Source: Sitta carolinensis (Eukaryota > Chordata > Aves > Passeriformes > Sittidae). Taken from it: DNA of 64,000 nucleotides. Under the pieces are notes generated by a model that was not told the origin of the DNA, did no database searches, and worked only from the letters and a program-made list of their open reading frames with translations. Shown here in pieces: positions 24,441 through 37,670 of the stretch. Position 1 is the first letter of the stretch. Each line of letters opens with the position of its first letter. Where the stretch lies: contig CM063284.1 in NCBI GenBank assembly GCA_032173965.1, forward strand, positions 133,911,125-133,975,124, in the 5' to 3' direction. Made by a program: the position numbers and the translations under genes.

Positions 24441-25576
24441 TTTGTATAAGCTGCAAGTAAATGAATTAACCAATTTCCCGATCCCTGTGCAAGGATTACA
24501 CTAGCCTAGGTGGATTTTTTTTTTTTTTTAATATATCATTCTACTGTGCTTTTATCATCTTTATAAAAACATGAATTTTGAAAAATTTATTACACTCTCT
24601 AAGCGCACTGCAAAGATCACAGGTAATTACAAAGCTTTTTATTTACAAAAGTATGGAATATACAAAATGCATATTCATAACCCTATCACTTCCTCTTCCC
24701 CGCTTCTTATGCTAATTGGAAAAAAAAGCTATTAAGCATGTGTAGTTTGTTCCCTGAAATGAGTCAGGGGTCTATTCTGGGGAGGAGTCACTAGAAATGG
24801 GGAAGTAAAATGAGTCTTCCTCATTCTGACCTTTCTACCTTTTCAATGCATATGTGACAAATGACAAACATAGGAAGTCTGCAGCTATCTGGTATCCTTG
24901 ACATCTATTTACCACATTTTGGTTTTCATTACAAGCACAGCTACATAAACATAAAGTTGACAAGCAATGAGTTATTAGATTCGGCATAGTTTATCTAAGA
25001 TCGACTTCTGTAAACTACAGACAAAGCTTATCTATCTACTTTATCTAATTCAGCAACTTAAAAATCCTTAATTCTTCGAAATTTGTCTCAGTATCCCTGT
25101 GAGAAAGGACTCTTCCAGATTTTTCATCTAATGGCACTGGATGGATTTTGTGATGGTTGATCCCTGTTACAGATTGGGCTCTCTGCCTGCCCTGACATCA
25201 GGTTCTATTCCCTGCTGCATGGCTTTGATAAATGCCTAGCCTGGGGTTATGCATGCCCCTTAACTTACCAACACCTCCCCTCTGTTTTAGGGTGCCTTCA
25301 CCCAGGTACTGAAGCTTGAGGGTGCTCTTCTGCCTGGCAACTCTAAATGAATATGAATCATCTCACCTAATGTCAGATGGTCAGCACAGGCAGTGGAAAC
25401 AGTACTTTTGAAACATATTTTAGACGTCTCCTTGTCCTGGTTACAGAAGAAGTTTTGCACTATGTCGGTGTAACCCAAAATGGGTATTCTACTCCCCTCT
25501 ACATAATTTCTGACAATGAAGGGTCTTTTGCAGTAGCTGCCCAATGCATACCTGACACCTCAGGCTACAAGCTGGG
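24441..25576. other. Intergenic sequence, no gene seen
   Basis: It holds a T-rich tract near 24510-24530 and otherwise unremarkable AT-rich DNA. Part of 25100-25576 may belong to the LTR that follows, whose left end is not resolved. Confidence 0.5.
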
Positions 25577-26119
25577 TGTTAAATGAGATAAAGGAGAAGA
25601 GGCAACCTTTCCAAGCAGGACAGTTTCCTTTTCTTCACAAATGACTCATCTGTGATAGCTCCCTCCCGAGGAAGCACCAGCACAGTCACACCCTTCCCGA
25701 GGGGGTCATCTCTGCTAATGGGCCATCACGGACTCAATGGCACCAGCAGAAGGGGCAGATGACTCACAGGATTAGATCATTCCATTGTGAAAATCCCTGC
25801 CCCTGGGTGGGGGTGGTACTTACCTTCCCACCTGAACCCGACAGTATATAACTGTGAACTTGGGACATCACTACCACCACTCAATGGATCCAGAGGAGAA
25901 CCAGAACGTCTACAGGACCACTGCTTTTGACTGCAACCATCACTTCAACAGGACTGTAACACCACCCTACCAACAGGGTGCAAGGTTGTACTCTGGCTTA
26001 GTAAGTTTAAAATTCTGGGCATCATTGCATTTATTGTAATCTTTCTATTAAATTGTTACTCCGACCTGAAATCTCTCTTAAGTTAATTGTGTGGGGTTCA
26101 TTTCTCCCACCGGTTGACA
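25577..26119 (+). mobile_element. Probable LTR, left end uncertain
   Basis: A TATA-like GACAGTATATAACTGTG lies near 25840-25856, and a poly(A)-type CTATTAAATTGTTAC near 26046. The tail TGTGGGGTTCATTTCTCCC ends in GGTTGACA, which reads like a retroviral U5 end. The proposed start is TGTTAAATGAG. No target-site duplication was found. The short open frames across it show no retroviral protein motifs. Confidence 0.45.
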
Positions 26120-29100
26120 TTCAAACCATGGGAATTTGAGTGTGCAAGAAGAAAATGAGTCATAGTTAACTATACCTAATCTTGTCACTGACTATAAAGA
26201 GAGTAGCTCAGATGCACATCTAGTCCACTAAAACCCATAAATTGAGTCCTGCTATTGACTCAAATGGGCTTTTGACTAAAGCCTGCTATGTTGCTCTAGC
26301 ACTGAAGAGATCCCACTGTTCCACTGTGAAGCCACTGGAGGTACATACTGAGTGCTGTAGGACAGCAGCTGAAATAACTTGTGGCTGGGGAGGTGCTGTT
26401 TCTCCAGGCTGATGCTTCCAGTGCTCTGAGGCTGTCTTACTGTGTTCTGCTAAAGGGAATCTGCTTCATGTATGAGCTGCAGAAATCGCTGCTACGCTTG
26501 CAAACTAAGCCTGATTTTAGTGGACCATTTTTGTAAGACAGAATTTAGCCTAAAATAAATATATTACATTAGTTGAGAAAACCACAAACATGTAAGAAAG
26601 GTTTCTCTATGAGACTTAAGGACAACAACAGGCCAATCCAGCCCAAGGAGGTGACAGCACCATGCTCAGAGCACAGTCAGAGGATGAGTGCTGCCTCCAG
26701 AGGCTGCTCCAGAGGCACGCGACCAAATAGGCACTGGAAGAAAGCAAGCCAGAACATACTGTGGGAAATACATTACCTCTATTTCTTAATGTTCTCCCCA
26801 TATGCTACTCCTGGGCTTCCTTTACAAATTTTCAGACCTGGTCTACCCAGGAACAAAACTTCTCCTAATTGACAGGTCTCCAGCCCCACAAAAAAAGCTC
26901 AACAGGACCAAAGACAAAGTGGTAAGGCTTTTGACACTTTCCTATTACTGAAAGGTAATCTTTCTTTTCTTTAACAATGGTATATTATTGGTTAATATGC
27001 TGCTAACCTGCAGACATGGTGCTTTCATCATTACTGTTAGTTTTTAAGGTCTGGTTGTTGTACTGAAAGATTACCTTCAGCATGAGGGGAGACCAGTGAC
27101 TATGCAGGAATTTCAGGGAGGGTTTCTGTGGCCTAAATCTACTCATCCATTCTCACATTCATCTGTTTTCCTCCACACTCAAGAGGATGAGGAAATGATC
27201 ATCTGTTTGAAACCAGATTTGTGCAAGCATGTTGGTAAAAAAACACAGCTGTTACCTAGGACAGCAGATTTGTGCAGGTGTACTTTTATTATTAGATACT
27301 ATCTCTAAAGCGGTTGAAATTAAGCTGAATGCCATATTTCTGCCTATGCCACTCTCTCTGGCTATTCTTTGGCTTTGCTATTAACCTTGGGTTGAACAGG
27401 CTACTATTTGACTTGCATCTTATTTTGAACCCGAGCTTGTAGAAAAGATGTATAAGGGAAAATACTGGTACTTTCAAGTCAGTCTGTGTTTTCAGTGCAA
27501 TCTGAGAACATAGCAAAACAATGCAGGAATTGTACTCTCTGATTTAAAGCAATTTATTGTTTAAACTTGAGGGGTCCACCTTGGAGATATCTGTCTCAGA
27601 TCCTTCTTTCATCAAGATCAACAAAAAAATTCCTGTTGACAGTTGAGGTTAAAGCTGTATCTGGTGGACATCTGTCCATTGACTTTTAAGGTCTTTGCAA
27701 CTTGGGAGTGGAGAAAAGTATGCAATGGTTTTTTTTAATATGATGACTTTTAAGAACAGCAGCACAAAAATATACTTTCTTGAATGTTTCTCCAGAATAC
27801 AACAAAAGTAAATAAAGTATTACACTGATAGGGGAGGCAATTTAGAGGATGGATGAGGAGAGAGCTGTGGAGAGAAGCAGTCAGCTGAGGGTGACTGATT
27901 GGAGGAAGATCGTAGCCTGTGCTCTGAGTCACTAGGGGCCCTGCAGAGTCCCAGGAAACTGGTGGGAGATAACAGGCTTGCCTTGTGCATTGAAGAGTGG
28001 CAGGAAACCAAAATGTAAAGCATTTTATCTTCACTAAAGCCTCTAATTTTCTATATTAAAAGGTTTGATCTCTAAAATAAATTTCAATTTTAATGGTGGT
28101 CTGAACATTTTTGCTTTCCCTGGCGCAAGAAAGGAAAAGAGGAATGTTATCTATCATTAATTTGTTCTTTGCGAATTAGTTCTGAGGGCTTTGTCCCACC
28201 TGTGGAGATAGAGGTTTTCCTTCTCATCTTTGTACTGGAGGATTCATTTATTTCACTGCAGATCACAGCACACTCAAATAATAGAAAAAAGAGAGTTCTG
28301 CATTAGATGCCTGTGCTGCGTGTTACTGGAACAAGACAGCAGACACAGACTCTGCTGCCAGCACTCGCACAGCCCTCGCCTGCTCGGCTGCCTGACCATG
28401 TCAGGCTCTGCAGTCACACTCCCGGGCACATGATGTGCAGGACAGAGATGAACTTCAGGTTAGATTATCTCACTCATCAAGTTCAAGGCTCCATGGAAAG
28501 CGTGGCTGCAATGAGATGCTCAGCCACCACAGCACTTCTCTGAAAAGTCTTTTGCTGAGCTGTGCTATATGCACTGCTTTTGTCCAGCTAGAAAAGAACA
28601 TTATTTAGCAATAGGTTTTAATGCATTTCTCTGTGGTTTTTTTCCCACTCTACTCTTTCCTGTTGTTCAGCATTATATTATACCGTGTTTGACAGACAGA
28701 AGCCAGCCATGCTCACAGTGGGCCAGTGAAGACACCAGTGTACAGACAGGCTGTGCACTGAAATGAATCCATTCAGTGGGGTCCTGACATCTTTCCCACC
28801 CTCTAGCTCTGATGGCATTTTTCCCTTTCGTAGATATGAGATGTGTAATTGTCCCACTTAACCCTGTTATGTGACCACTAAAGTACATGGTTTAATATTC
28901 TGACCTTTTTCTGGGATGAGAATCCCATGTTAACATTTAATAAGGAATCAATACTTACAAATAAGGGCCATAAAATAATTAGATAAAAGAAGGAGGGAAG
29001 ACAAGAAACTCTTGCAGTCTACTCAGCTTGCATTACTTTCTGCTCAGTTATTCACCTCACACCAGTGAAAGCCACATCCTGAGATCTACAAACCCCTGAT

Positions 29101-31349
29101 GTTTAGATGTTGCACTTGTTTTTCAATCACTGCTCTCAGCTAATTGCAGCAACCAGTTTCTCTTCTCAGATGTGTCTCTCTGACCTATGAGGCAAGGGTG
29201 ACTGTGTACATGTGCAGTACTGGACTGATTTCAAATCTGTTTTTTAACTTCCAAGGCTTTGGTTATCAAAAACCTCAAAAAATGCAGTCATAGTACGGGC
29301 ATTCAATGTTTTACATGTTCCAGACTAATAAATGTCTGGGTTGTAATATCAGTGGCTACTTGGTTGAAATTGCCTGAAAGCTTTGCTCAAAAGGCAAATG
29401 CCAAATCACAACTTTCATTATGGAAAATCACTTGAGTATTTCTACTCACTAAACTAGGGGGTGTGGCCCCTACGTCATCTTGATGGATCACCTTGGATAA
29501 CGGAAACTGATTTCACAAATTCTTCTCTGACCAACACTGAACCAAAGCTGCTGGAGACAGAGCCAGCTCAATAGCCTTGGACATCAAAGTTTTCGTTTTA
29601 CCTACTAAAGCAATAGTAATACAAATATTCCCTTATGGCCTCTAAGTGCTGGTAGAATTTAAATCACTTACGCTGTTTCCAGGAAACATCTCATGAGAAG
29701 TCTTGCACTAAAACTTTGGCTCCAGACCGCCCAAATGTAACAGAAATCAATTGAACTGTTTGTGCCTATTGGGACTCTTTTAGGAACTGAATGCATTCAT
29801 GAATCATTAAAGCTGAGAGATGAAACATAAGATTTCTGGATACTAAATGGTAACCATAAAAAAATATTGTCCCCATATCTCCTTAGTGTCAAGACACTAT
29901 TTTATAGTGTTAATAGTATCAATATCAAGTGAGAAAGTATAAACATTCAAGAAAGGAACTGACGCTCTATGTCAAGAGGAGGAATAACTAGTTCAATTTT
30001 CTGTAAATGGAGAAGTAATTCTGTATGGATAGACCATGGGCAGTTTCAGAGTTATCTAATAGGATGTATAGGGAGCCTGCAAGTTGAAGGACCTTGGTCA
30101 GTGACCTTTCTGAAATGCCTGCATTTCACAGACGTGCAGCCGTGAAGCGGTCATTGAAGCCACATGTAAGTACATTCAACATTTCTGTGGAATTCTGTTC
30201 CCAATTTAAAAGAAAATAACAACAATAACAATAATAATGCCACACTTTAGAAGAGAGATGATTTCTGTGTACCTTACTTTTGTGCTTAGAGGGTGCTTCC
30301 CAAAAAAGAATCCAATTAAAAATTGTTGTGCACACACATTATTTTCTATCCCTTTTGCCTCTCACTCCTCTGCTGCCCCAATGGGTCTTAAGGCTGGTGG
30401 CTGCATTCTGGTGTTGGTGGGGGAGATTTCAGCCCCTCTCTGAAAGAATATAATGTTCATGTTTATGTTTCTTTATTCCTCTCTCCAAGATCCACCCAGG
30501 TCATCCTTTGCTAACATGCTCTTGCATCTTTGTCCTGTCTTCACCAGGCTTCAGCTTCACGTTGTATCCACATTTACTGTAAATTCTACCTTTTGCATAG
30601 GTTAGATACTACCTTTTATTCTCTTTGTTACCCCTAAACCCAGTTTTCTCCAGATTTGTCTCTGTATTTCTTTAACTGACCATTAGGGCACTGTTTCTAG
30701 CTACAGGCTCTCTGATGACAGCCTACACCCCATCTCTTCTCGTGCCTTGCCTGTTCTCTACATTGCATCCCATGTCCTTGTTTCTCAAGATTTCTGCTGT
30801 TGTACCAGGTCTGTATTTCTCTGCACTACATCTAGTGCTGGAGTGGTGTACCTTGTTCAGTGCAGACTAACTGCTTGTTACTCCAACTGTGCCACACAAA
30901 GTAAAAGACATCAGCCATAGACATCTGAACAGTCAGAAAAGTTGCTCTCTCAACTTAATCAAGTAAGCCAGAGCTGGAGGCAAGTGAGGGAGAGTTCAGG
31001 CAAGGCAAGCCTGACCATCCTCAGTCCCGAGGGCTTTCAGACTTGTACCAAAGCTTATGGTCTGTTACTAGGGATAGCAAAGGGATAGCCCAGGGCTGTG
31101 TTCTTACATGGTCCCCTGATGTCCCAGTGTGATGCTCTTAGGATGTGTTATCTCTGTTAGTGAAAACAGCAAAACCAAAAGCAATTGCAGAAGCAGACAT
31201 GATTTTGTTCCTGGTAAGACATGTGACCAACATTATGCTATATTATACAGAGAGGTAAATGCCTCTATAACCTAGATGGAGCAAATAGCTTGGGAAATCA
31301 CCTTAAGTACCACAGCCTACAGAGTCCTGAGGCACCGGGTTTCCATTTA
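26120..31349. other. Intergenic sequence, no gene seen
   Basis: More than 5 kb without a recognised gene or clear repeat. Open frames of up to about 99 codons occur (for example 26573-26872), but they overlap others and show no family signature. Confidence 0.55.
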
Positions 31350-31466
31350 CAGAATCACATATTGGGTAAGGTTGGAAGGGACCACAGGGAGTCATCTGGT
31401 CCAACTTCCCCACTCAGTCAGGGCTGACCTAGAATGCATTACACAGGATTGTATCCAGGTGATTCT
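31350..31466 (-). repeat. CR1 LINE 3' fragment, minus orientation
   Basis: Plus-strand text AGAATCACATATTGGGTAAG then GTTGGAAGGGACCACAGGG is the reverse complement of a CR1 3' end. It continues with the ATCTGGTCCAACTTCCCCAC and CAGGTGATTCTT landmarks. Confidence 0.88.
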
Positions 31467-31854
31467 TTCTTATATTTATATTTTGTTACTTGCTTATTGA
31501 TTTATTTTTATTTATTTATATTTACATGCGTTTGCTCCCAGTCTTTTCTCCCATGCTTATAAATCATGATTTCCTGTTTTGCTAAGTCAGCTATGAAAAC
31601 AAACTAGAGGAAGATTATAAAAAGGTTCCTCCAAAATATAGCTCTGAGCAGCCTAAAGCCATGATTTATCTTGCACACACGTGTTTTGTGTAAATGTACC
31701 TGGCTTAAGGAATTACTTTTATCAGCCTCCACCAGGGCTGTGAGAGCACCATGGTGGTGACAGAGAGATGGACAGTTGTAGTCTGGTTTCAGGACTGATG
31801 TTTTAGTTTGTTGGTATGCTTTCCCAAGAACGTGTGATAAACACGATAGAAGGG

Positions 31855-32122
31855 TTTTGTAACAATATCTATGTTATTCATTCTTTCTTGGAGGAGGGAT
31901 TTCTTCTTGATGAGGCTTCTTTTTCCTTTTTCTTTTTTTCAGAAGGCTAAGAAAATTACTATTTTATAAGGGATTATTCTCTGTTACGTACAATTTTACA
32001 TAGACCAGTGTGATTGGTAAAAGAAAGGCAAACTTCTTCACTCACATTGGTCAAATCAGAGGGACATCAAGAAGAAATCCCTCCTCCCAGAAGGAATGAA
32101 TAACATAGATATTGTTACAAAA
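31855..32122. repeat. Long inverted repeat (58-bp arms, 152-bp spacer)
   Basis: Arm 1 (31855-31912) and arm 2 (32065-32122) are reverse complements with 2 mismatches in 58 positions. Arm 1 begins TTTTGTAACAATATCTATG and arm 2 ends CATAGATATTGTTACAAAA. A weaker match seems to continue outside the arms (TTCT...GTGTTT-type). The spacer includes a T-rich stretch. Such a foldback can form a hairpin or cruciform and could be the footprint of a foldback transposon or an inverted duplication. No flanking duplication was seen. Confidence 0.95.
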
Positions 32123-33812
32123 ACATTCTCTTGTGTTTTTTACAGACAGTGGCATACAGGAGGTAACTGGCAGGGCTATCAACACTGGTGGTGGGAAGGT
32201 TTCTGAATAGCATGGAGTTTCCTGGTGACAGCCTCTTGTAATACCTGGTGTTTCACATTTACATAACAAAAATAAAGGACTGTAATATCTGAATACATGA
32301 TATCCTGGTTTTAATAGGAAGGAAAACCACAGCTATGTTGTGCAGCTGAACATGTTCTGCAGCCAGACCAAAAATATGAAGAATGCCTGAGCCAGCAATT
32401 GTGTTTTAAAGCAAAGGGACGAAGATTCACAAACCCCACCACAATCTGTGAAAGCTGTCTTTCTACAGGGTCAAATGAAATACACTTCCATAACTGGTGT
32501 TTCTCCATTGGCTATGAGAAACATCTGAAACCAAGTACTTGTCACTGTAATGTTTCCCATACCCTACCTTTGACTCACTTGAGACAGATCTGTATCTCTC
32601 ACCACAGAAGTCATAACTAGCAGCAGAGGCATTTTTTAAGTTCCTCTCATTGTGTAATTTGTCAAACATAACCATTAAGGGATCGTTAGCAGATAAATGC
32701 TACTCAAAATCATGTTCTGGTGCATGGAGTGGTAAAGGGCTTACTGCAATTTTTTACAGTAAAATTTTTACAATTTTTGTAATTTTATGTTTACTTGAAG
32801 CAATGTGCCATACAGACCTTATTCCATTCCTTTAAACTTATAGGTAAGTTTTTCTTATAAGTTAAAAGGAGGAAAATAAGCCCAGAAGAGGCCTTAAAAA
32901 CACCTGTGCAGAAATCTGAGGAAGGAATTGGCAGAGAGAACTCACATGAGAAATCTGCAAATTTCCTTGGTAATTATTATGGGAGTGGGACAAGATGAGT
33001 TCAGTTATTATTGACACTGGGTTTGAACAACTCCTTTTTCCTCAAGGTAGAGCATATGAATCTGAGTGGGATTTCAGGTCAACGTAGGCTGAGCCCTGTC
33101 ATACCGCGAATGAAAGCTGTGTGATGCCCAGGAGTAGATCTCATCAGTTCTCTGATCCAGCAACCATGTAGTTGTGTGAATCTGGGGTGTTGAGAATACA
33201 TGGGCACAGATTGAGGGCAGGGAGGAACAACCTTCCCTGGAAGCAGCTTGGACTCTGGCTGAAGAGCTGTACTCTAAGGGTGAGCTTGTTCAGGGATTTC
33301 AGTGCTGCTTCTGGAACCTGGCTTCAGGCAACATACTGGAGCAGCTTGCATGTACCTCCTGAGCAACAGAGCAGAGTCTTGGTGCACACATACCTTTAGT
33401 GTCTGCTAACTGCCTCTTTTAACATTGGATCCCCATTCTGCAACTGCCCATAGTAACACACACAGCTGCCTTCACTCGTAACAGGGGTCAGCAGGTTTTA
33501 AGCAATAAAGCTGCATTGCCATCTGATGATTTAGTTAAAACTTCTTGCTACCAAGTCCAACCTGGATTCTCTGTATTCATTGGCAGGGGACACAAACTAA
33601 GAAGCATTTTTTAGCATACACTAGTACGTGTCCTCATTTTGGTGTGTAAGAATCAAATATTCACTGGACAGAGAGAAGCACCAGACCATGGCAATGCTAC
33701 ACAACTATTAAGACCCATGTTTTAGGCACTCCTTCCACAAATCCTGCAGTTCCTTCTGCCTCTGCACTTATTTAATTGTTCCCATTCACATCTTCATCCT
33801 CACTACACACAC
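32123..33812. other. Intergenic sequence, no gene seen
   Basis: Short overlapping open frames only. No repeat family was recognised. Confidence 0.55.
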
Positions 33813-34150
33813 TGTAATCTGAGGCTCCTGGGCCTGAGGTTTCTGAGTTTCTAGACTCAGTTTCTTCATGATGTTTTGGTTCAGGAAGACCTTGTGTTCT
33901 CACAGGCTTGACATAAACATTGCAAGTGTTGTTGTAACGAGTGATGTTTTGGATTCCTGTCTGTGGGATAGACCTTCTCTCTGTCTTTCCGTTTGGGCCA
34001 ATGGGATGAAGAGTTCTGACACTCTTCTGACCAATGAGATGGCCTGCTCTAGAAGATATATAAAGAGGGTCAGGTTTTGAATAAAGATTGGAGTCAGATG
34101 AAGTTTTCATAAACGAGGTTCGTGTCGTTTGTCACCCGCCCACAGCGACA
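33813..34150 (+). mobile_element. Short solo LTR with CCAAT and TATA boxes
   Basis: Two CCAAT boxes (33998-34002 and 34031-34035), a TATATAAA box (34057-34064) and AATAAA (34080-34085) sit in promoter order. They are followed by a U5-like tail with GTCACCCGCCCACAGCGACA. Proposed ends are TG at 33813 and CA at 34150, with a possible 5-bp duplication CACAC on each side; that duplication is low-complexity and therefore weak. A 112-codon open frame on the opposite strand spans the LTR and is probably chance. Confidence 0.6.
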
Positions 34151-36070
34151 CACACAATTTCTTGTTCTGTGCTTTGTAGTAACACATGCTTGCACAACTA
34201 GGTCCTATTTCCTAGAGTTAAGTCCAGACAGCAGATGGTGTCCAGCTGTATGGTTGTGTGCTCTGGTTTCATCCATCTTTCTGGAGCTGAGCTGTGTCAG
34301 TTCAAGTGGGATATCTCAGGGTCGGCAGGAGGCTGGCAGGAAAGCTCTGAGCAACAGAGCTGAGAAGCAGCACTGTCAGTGTAGGATGTGGCCTTTTCCC
34401 ACTGAGAACTGCTGCACTGATGTTATGCATGAATTTATGCACAGCATTGTCCTAAAGGAGTGGATTTGGTTATGGGTTTGAAGGTGAGCCATTCTGGCCA
34501 CTGGAATATGTAAGAAATGTGATGGGAACTCTGCTGTCCCAGCCGATTGTATCTTCCTGGCAGAGGGATCTCTGCAGGTTGAACTGGGAAGAGAGCTTTG
34601 CATTGCGAGTCTCCATGTGAAATGGCTGATGTGATTAAAAAGTCACTTATTGCTCCTACTGAGCAACCTCACTGATACGTGGCTGATTTATGCCACTGTG
34701 TTGTACCTCACACAAAAAAAAACTATGAGTATAAGGACTTTAATAATCTCTGTTAAAAATTCAGTCATACTATCTGACCTGACATTTCTATAATTTCATA
34801 CTACATATTTCTCATTATTAGTATTATTGTTGTTGTTGATGTTATTATTATACATCACTAATATATTGTTTTATAATATATTATTAATATAATATATTAC
34901 TTATTAAATATATTAACCAATTGTTTCATTATATTAATTCTATATATTATATACCTTTCATATATTGTTTTCTATACCTAATCCTTACACGAAATTCATC
35001 GATTGTAACAGACTTAAGATCAAGTGCTGTGAAAGTGAAATCCACATAGAATTTAGAAGTCCATTGGCATGATCCATTGATTTTGGTGGTATTTGCTCTT
35101 ATTGACTGTAATGTGTTCTCTGCTTGTAGTTGAAGAGAGGAAAAAGCTGTCTTTACATGCTCCTGCGACATGTGAAGAGCACACCAGGAATTTCAGCCAC
35201 TCTCACAAAGGACCTGAAACTTCGTCATGGCATCTCAGAGAATGCAGTTTGGGATCCTTTGATGATTCAGAAGATATTTTTGGATCACTCCTTACCAGAT
35301 GCTTCTAAAACCTGCAGTCACTGTGCACCCTGCAGCTGAGTCATTGCAGCTTCCTCTGTGCAGGAAACTTCTACTTTCTGAGGGGGTAAAATTCTGTTAT
35401 AGCCTTATCCTGACCCTCGGGTTTTGCAATGCTCAGTGGCCCATACATATTCCAGGCAAAAAAGCCTTCAACATTTTGTCCTTGCTTCAGAAAGTTTAGA
35501 CATTCCTGAATGTACAGCTTCAATAACACAAACACTTTACGACAAGAATAGTCAGAATATGGGGAGTTTTCTTAGCAGTAGCACAGAACACATATCTATA
35601 GAAGAATTTGTAGACTGAGAAGCAAAACGACAGAAAAAATTTGAATTATTTTTATTCTTGATGTTCCCAGATATGTTTAGATGACATTGAAGGAGAAGGA
35701 AAGCAAAGGAAGCAGAGAGCATCAGAAAGTTACAACTTCATTAAGACTGTTCATTACAAACTTGGAAAATGGTATTCGGATTGCAACTTGAAATGAAGTA
35801 ACTTCTAATATCCTTAGAACATCCAAGCACCTTTGCCTCTGCCTGCAAAGATGAAATCCCATAGCCATTCTATTTGTCTTGAGAGGGAGATGACAACAGT
35901 GTGTATCTTTCCTCCAGTGGCTCAGTGGAAGGAGGCTTTGTGTCAGGTCTTTGCACTAAGGCGATTAAAAGTAATTTTGTTTTTCATCCCCATAACATGC
36001 CTTCAGCACAGGGAAACTTGGGCAGAGGTTGAAGAGTGAAGGAAAAGTAACACATTCTGTTGTCCTGACC
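34151..36070. other. Intergenic sequence, with a very AT-rich block
   Basis: 34797-34975 is almost pure A/T with repeated ATATATTA-type runs and a GTT/ATT microsatellite start. No gene was recognised in the remainder. Confidence 0.6.
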
Positions 36071-36712
36071 TGTTGTGCTGTGTTTATTTTGATTCCTTGT
36101 TCCTTGTATTATTTCGTTATTGACAGTTTGTTGTTATTTGGTATGTTCCTATGTACCCCTATTTTCTTCCCAGTCGGTTTGTCCCTGTATTGTATCCACT
36201 CCCAAGTTGCCTTCTGTGGTATTCCCTGCCCTTCATTCCGCCCCTTTCCCTGTCTGTCATTGTATCCCTGCCCCTTGTTCCAGTACCTTCCTTGTCAATC
36301 CCTCCTTGGGCCAATCCCTGATGGTTCCTCCCCGTTGGAAATCCCCTAATGCTCGGTGCCCCATTGCCCCCCGTGCCCCGTGTCCCTCCCGTGTGCTCCC
36401 TCCTTGGTTGAATGCACTGTCAATCCTGCCCTGTGCTCCTCCCTCCTCCCTTCCTCATTGTCGCTGCCCCTGAGGCCGCCCCTCTGTAAAACCCCCTGCA
36501 CAGCCCTGTCCAGGGGCTCAGTCCCTGACCCTCTGAGGGTGATAAACCCTTCTGGAGCCATACTGAACGCCCCTCCCTGATTCTTGCTCCAATCCTTGAT
36601 GCCGCTTCCAGCTGGTGCTGTAGAGAGCAGTCTTACTGCTGGAGCCTTTAGCAGCCCTTGCTAAACCACTGCCCTAACCCAGTGTGGGCAGGGAGTGGCC
36701 AAACTCGGCACA
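36071..36712 (+). mobile_element. Probable solo LTR, C-rich
   Basis: A long pyrimidine-rich U3-like region (about 36180-36480) is followed by a GGGTGATAAACCCTTCTGG poly(A)-type block and a tail ending GGCCAAACTCGGCACA. Proposed ends are TGTTGTGCTG at 36071 and GGCACA at 36712, with the 4-bp repeat GACC on both sides (36067-36070, 36713-36716). The short duplication makes the borders tentative. Open frames on both strands reflect the C-rich composition. Confidence 0.5.
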
Positions 36713-37044
36713 GACCAGGAAGGGATAGCTGGGAAATTACTCCAACACTGCATCCCTGACCATCCCAGCCACAGCAGTAAGAGGCAGCATCACCCCTGCA
36801 GGTTTTGTACAATGTGTTGTCAGCATGTGTGAGACACTCAGCACACCCCTAAAAGGAGGCCTTTGAGATGACTTTGGTCATCTGGTGAATTTATTTCTTT
36901 TATTATTTATTTTATTATTCTCTTATTTCTTTTCTTGACAGACTGAAAGGGTTTTCATGCACCATCACAGGCTGGAGGCCTGCTGTCTGGGAAGCAGCTT
37001 TGGAGAGAAAACCTGTGAGTGCAGGCAAGAGGTTGATCACGAAC

Positions 37045-37670
37045 CAGCTCTGTGGCAAGGGAGCCAATGTATCCCGGACTGTATTCAGTCAAGCATTGCC
37101 AGCAGGTAGAGGCAGGGGACCCTTCCCCTCTGCTCAGCACTGGTGAGGCCCATCTGGAAAGCTGTACCCTGGCTGAGCTTCCCAGTACAGAGAGACAAGG
37201 GTGTACTGGAACAAGCCCAGTGAAGGTTCACAAAATTGATGAAAGAATGGGAGTCTCTGTGATATGAGGAGAGGCTGAAGAGAAATGGCTCAGAAAGATC
37301 TCGAAGAATCACTTAGGTTTAAAAAGACCTCTGAGATCATTGAGTCCAACCTACTTTTCAGTCTAACCTCTTCTCAAAGCTCAACTCTTCTCAGTGGTGC
37401 CCAGTGTGGGGACAAAAGGCATGGGGGTACATTAAAATAGGAAACTCCACTCCCACATAAGGAAAATAATATGATTACTGTTCGATTTGTCAAACAATGG
37501 AACAGATTACCCAGGGAGGCAGTGGACTGACAATCCTTGGAGATACTCAGATCTTGACTGGACATGGTCCAAAGCAACCTGCTGAAGCCAGACCTGCTCT
37601 GAATAGGAGGTTGGACTAGATGGCTTCCAGAGATGTCTGTCAGCCTCAAGTACTCTTTGATCTTGTGATT
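37045..37670 (+). repeat. CR1 LINE 3' part with a nested inverted CR1 fragment
   Basis: CR1 landmarks run from GCATTGCCAGCAGGTAGAGG through TCAGTGGTGCCCAGTGTGG to GGTTGGACTAGATGGCTTCC, sense strand. It is interrupted at about 37298-37383 by a minus-oriented CR1 3' fragment (GAAGAATCACTTAGGTT, then AGACCTCTGAGATCATTGAG), so a younger copy inserted into an older one. Confidence 0.85.

Noticed and set aside
33772..34110. 112-codon open frame on the minus strand
   Set aside because: It runs antisense through an LTR with its own promoter signals and shows no recognisable protein family.
36346..36580. Proline/cysteine-rich short frames
   Set aside because: They lie in the C-rich U3-like part of a probable LTR; frames are open because of base composition.
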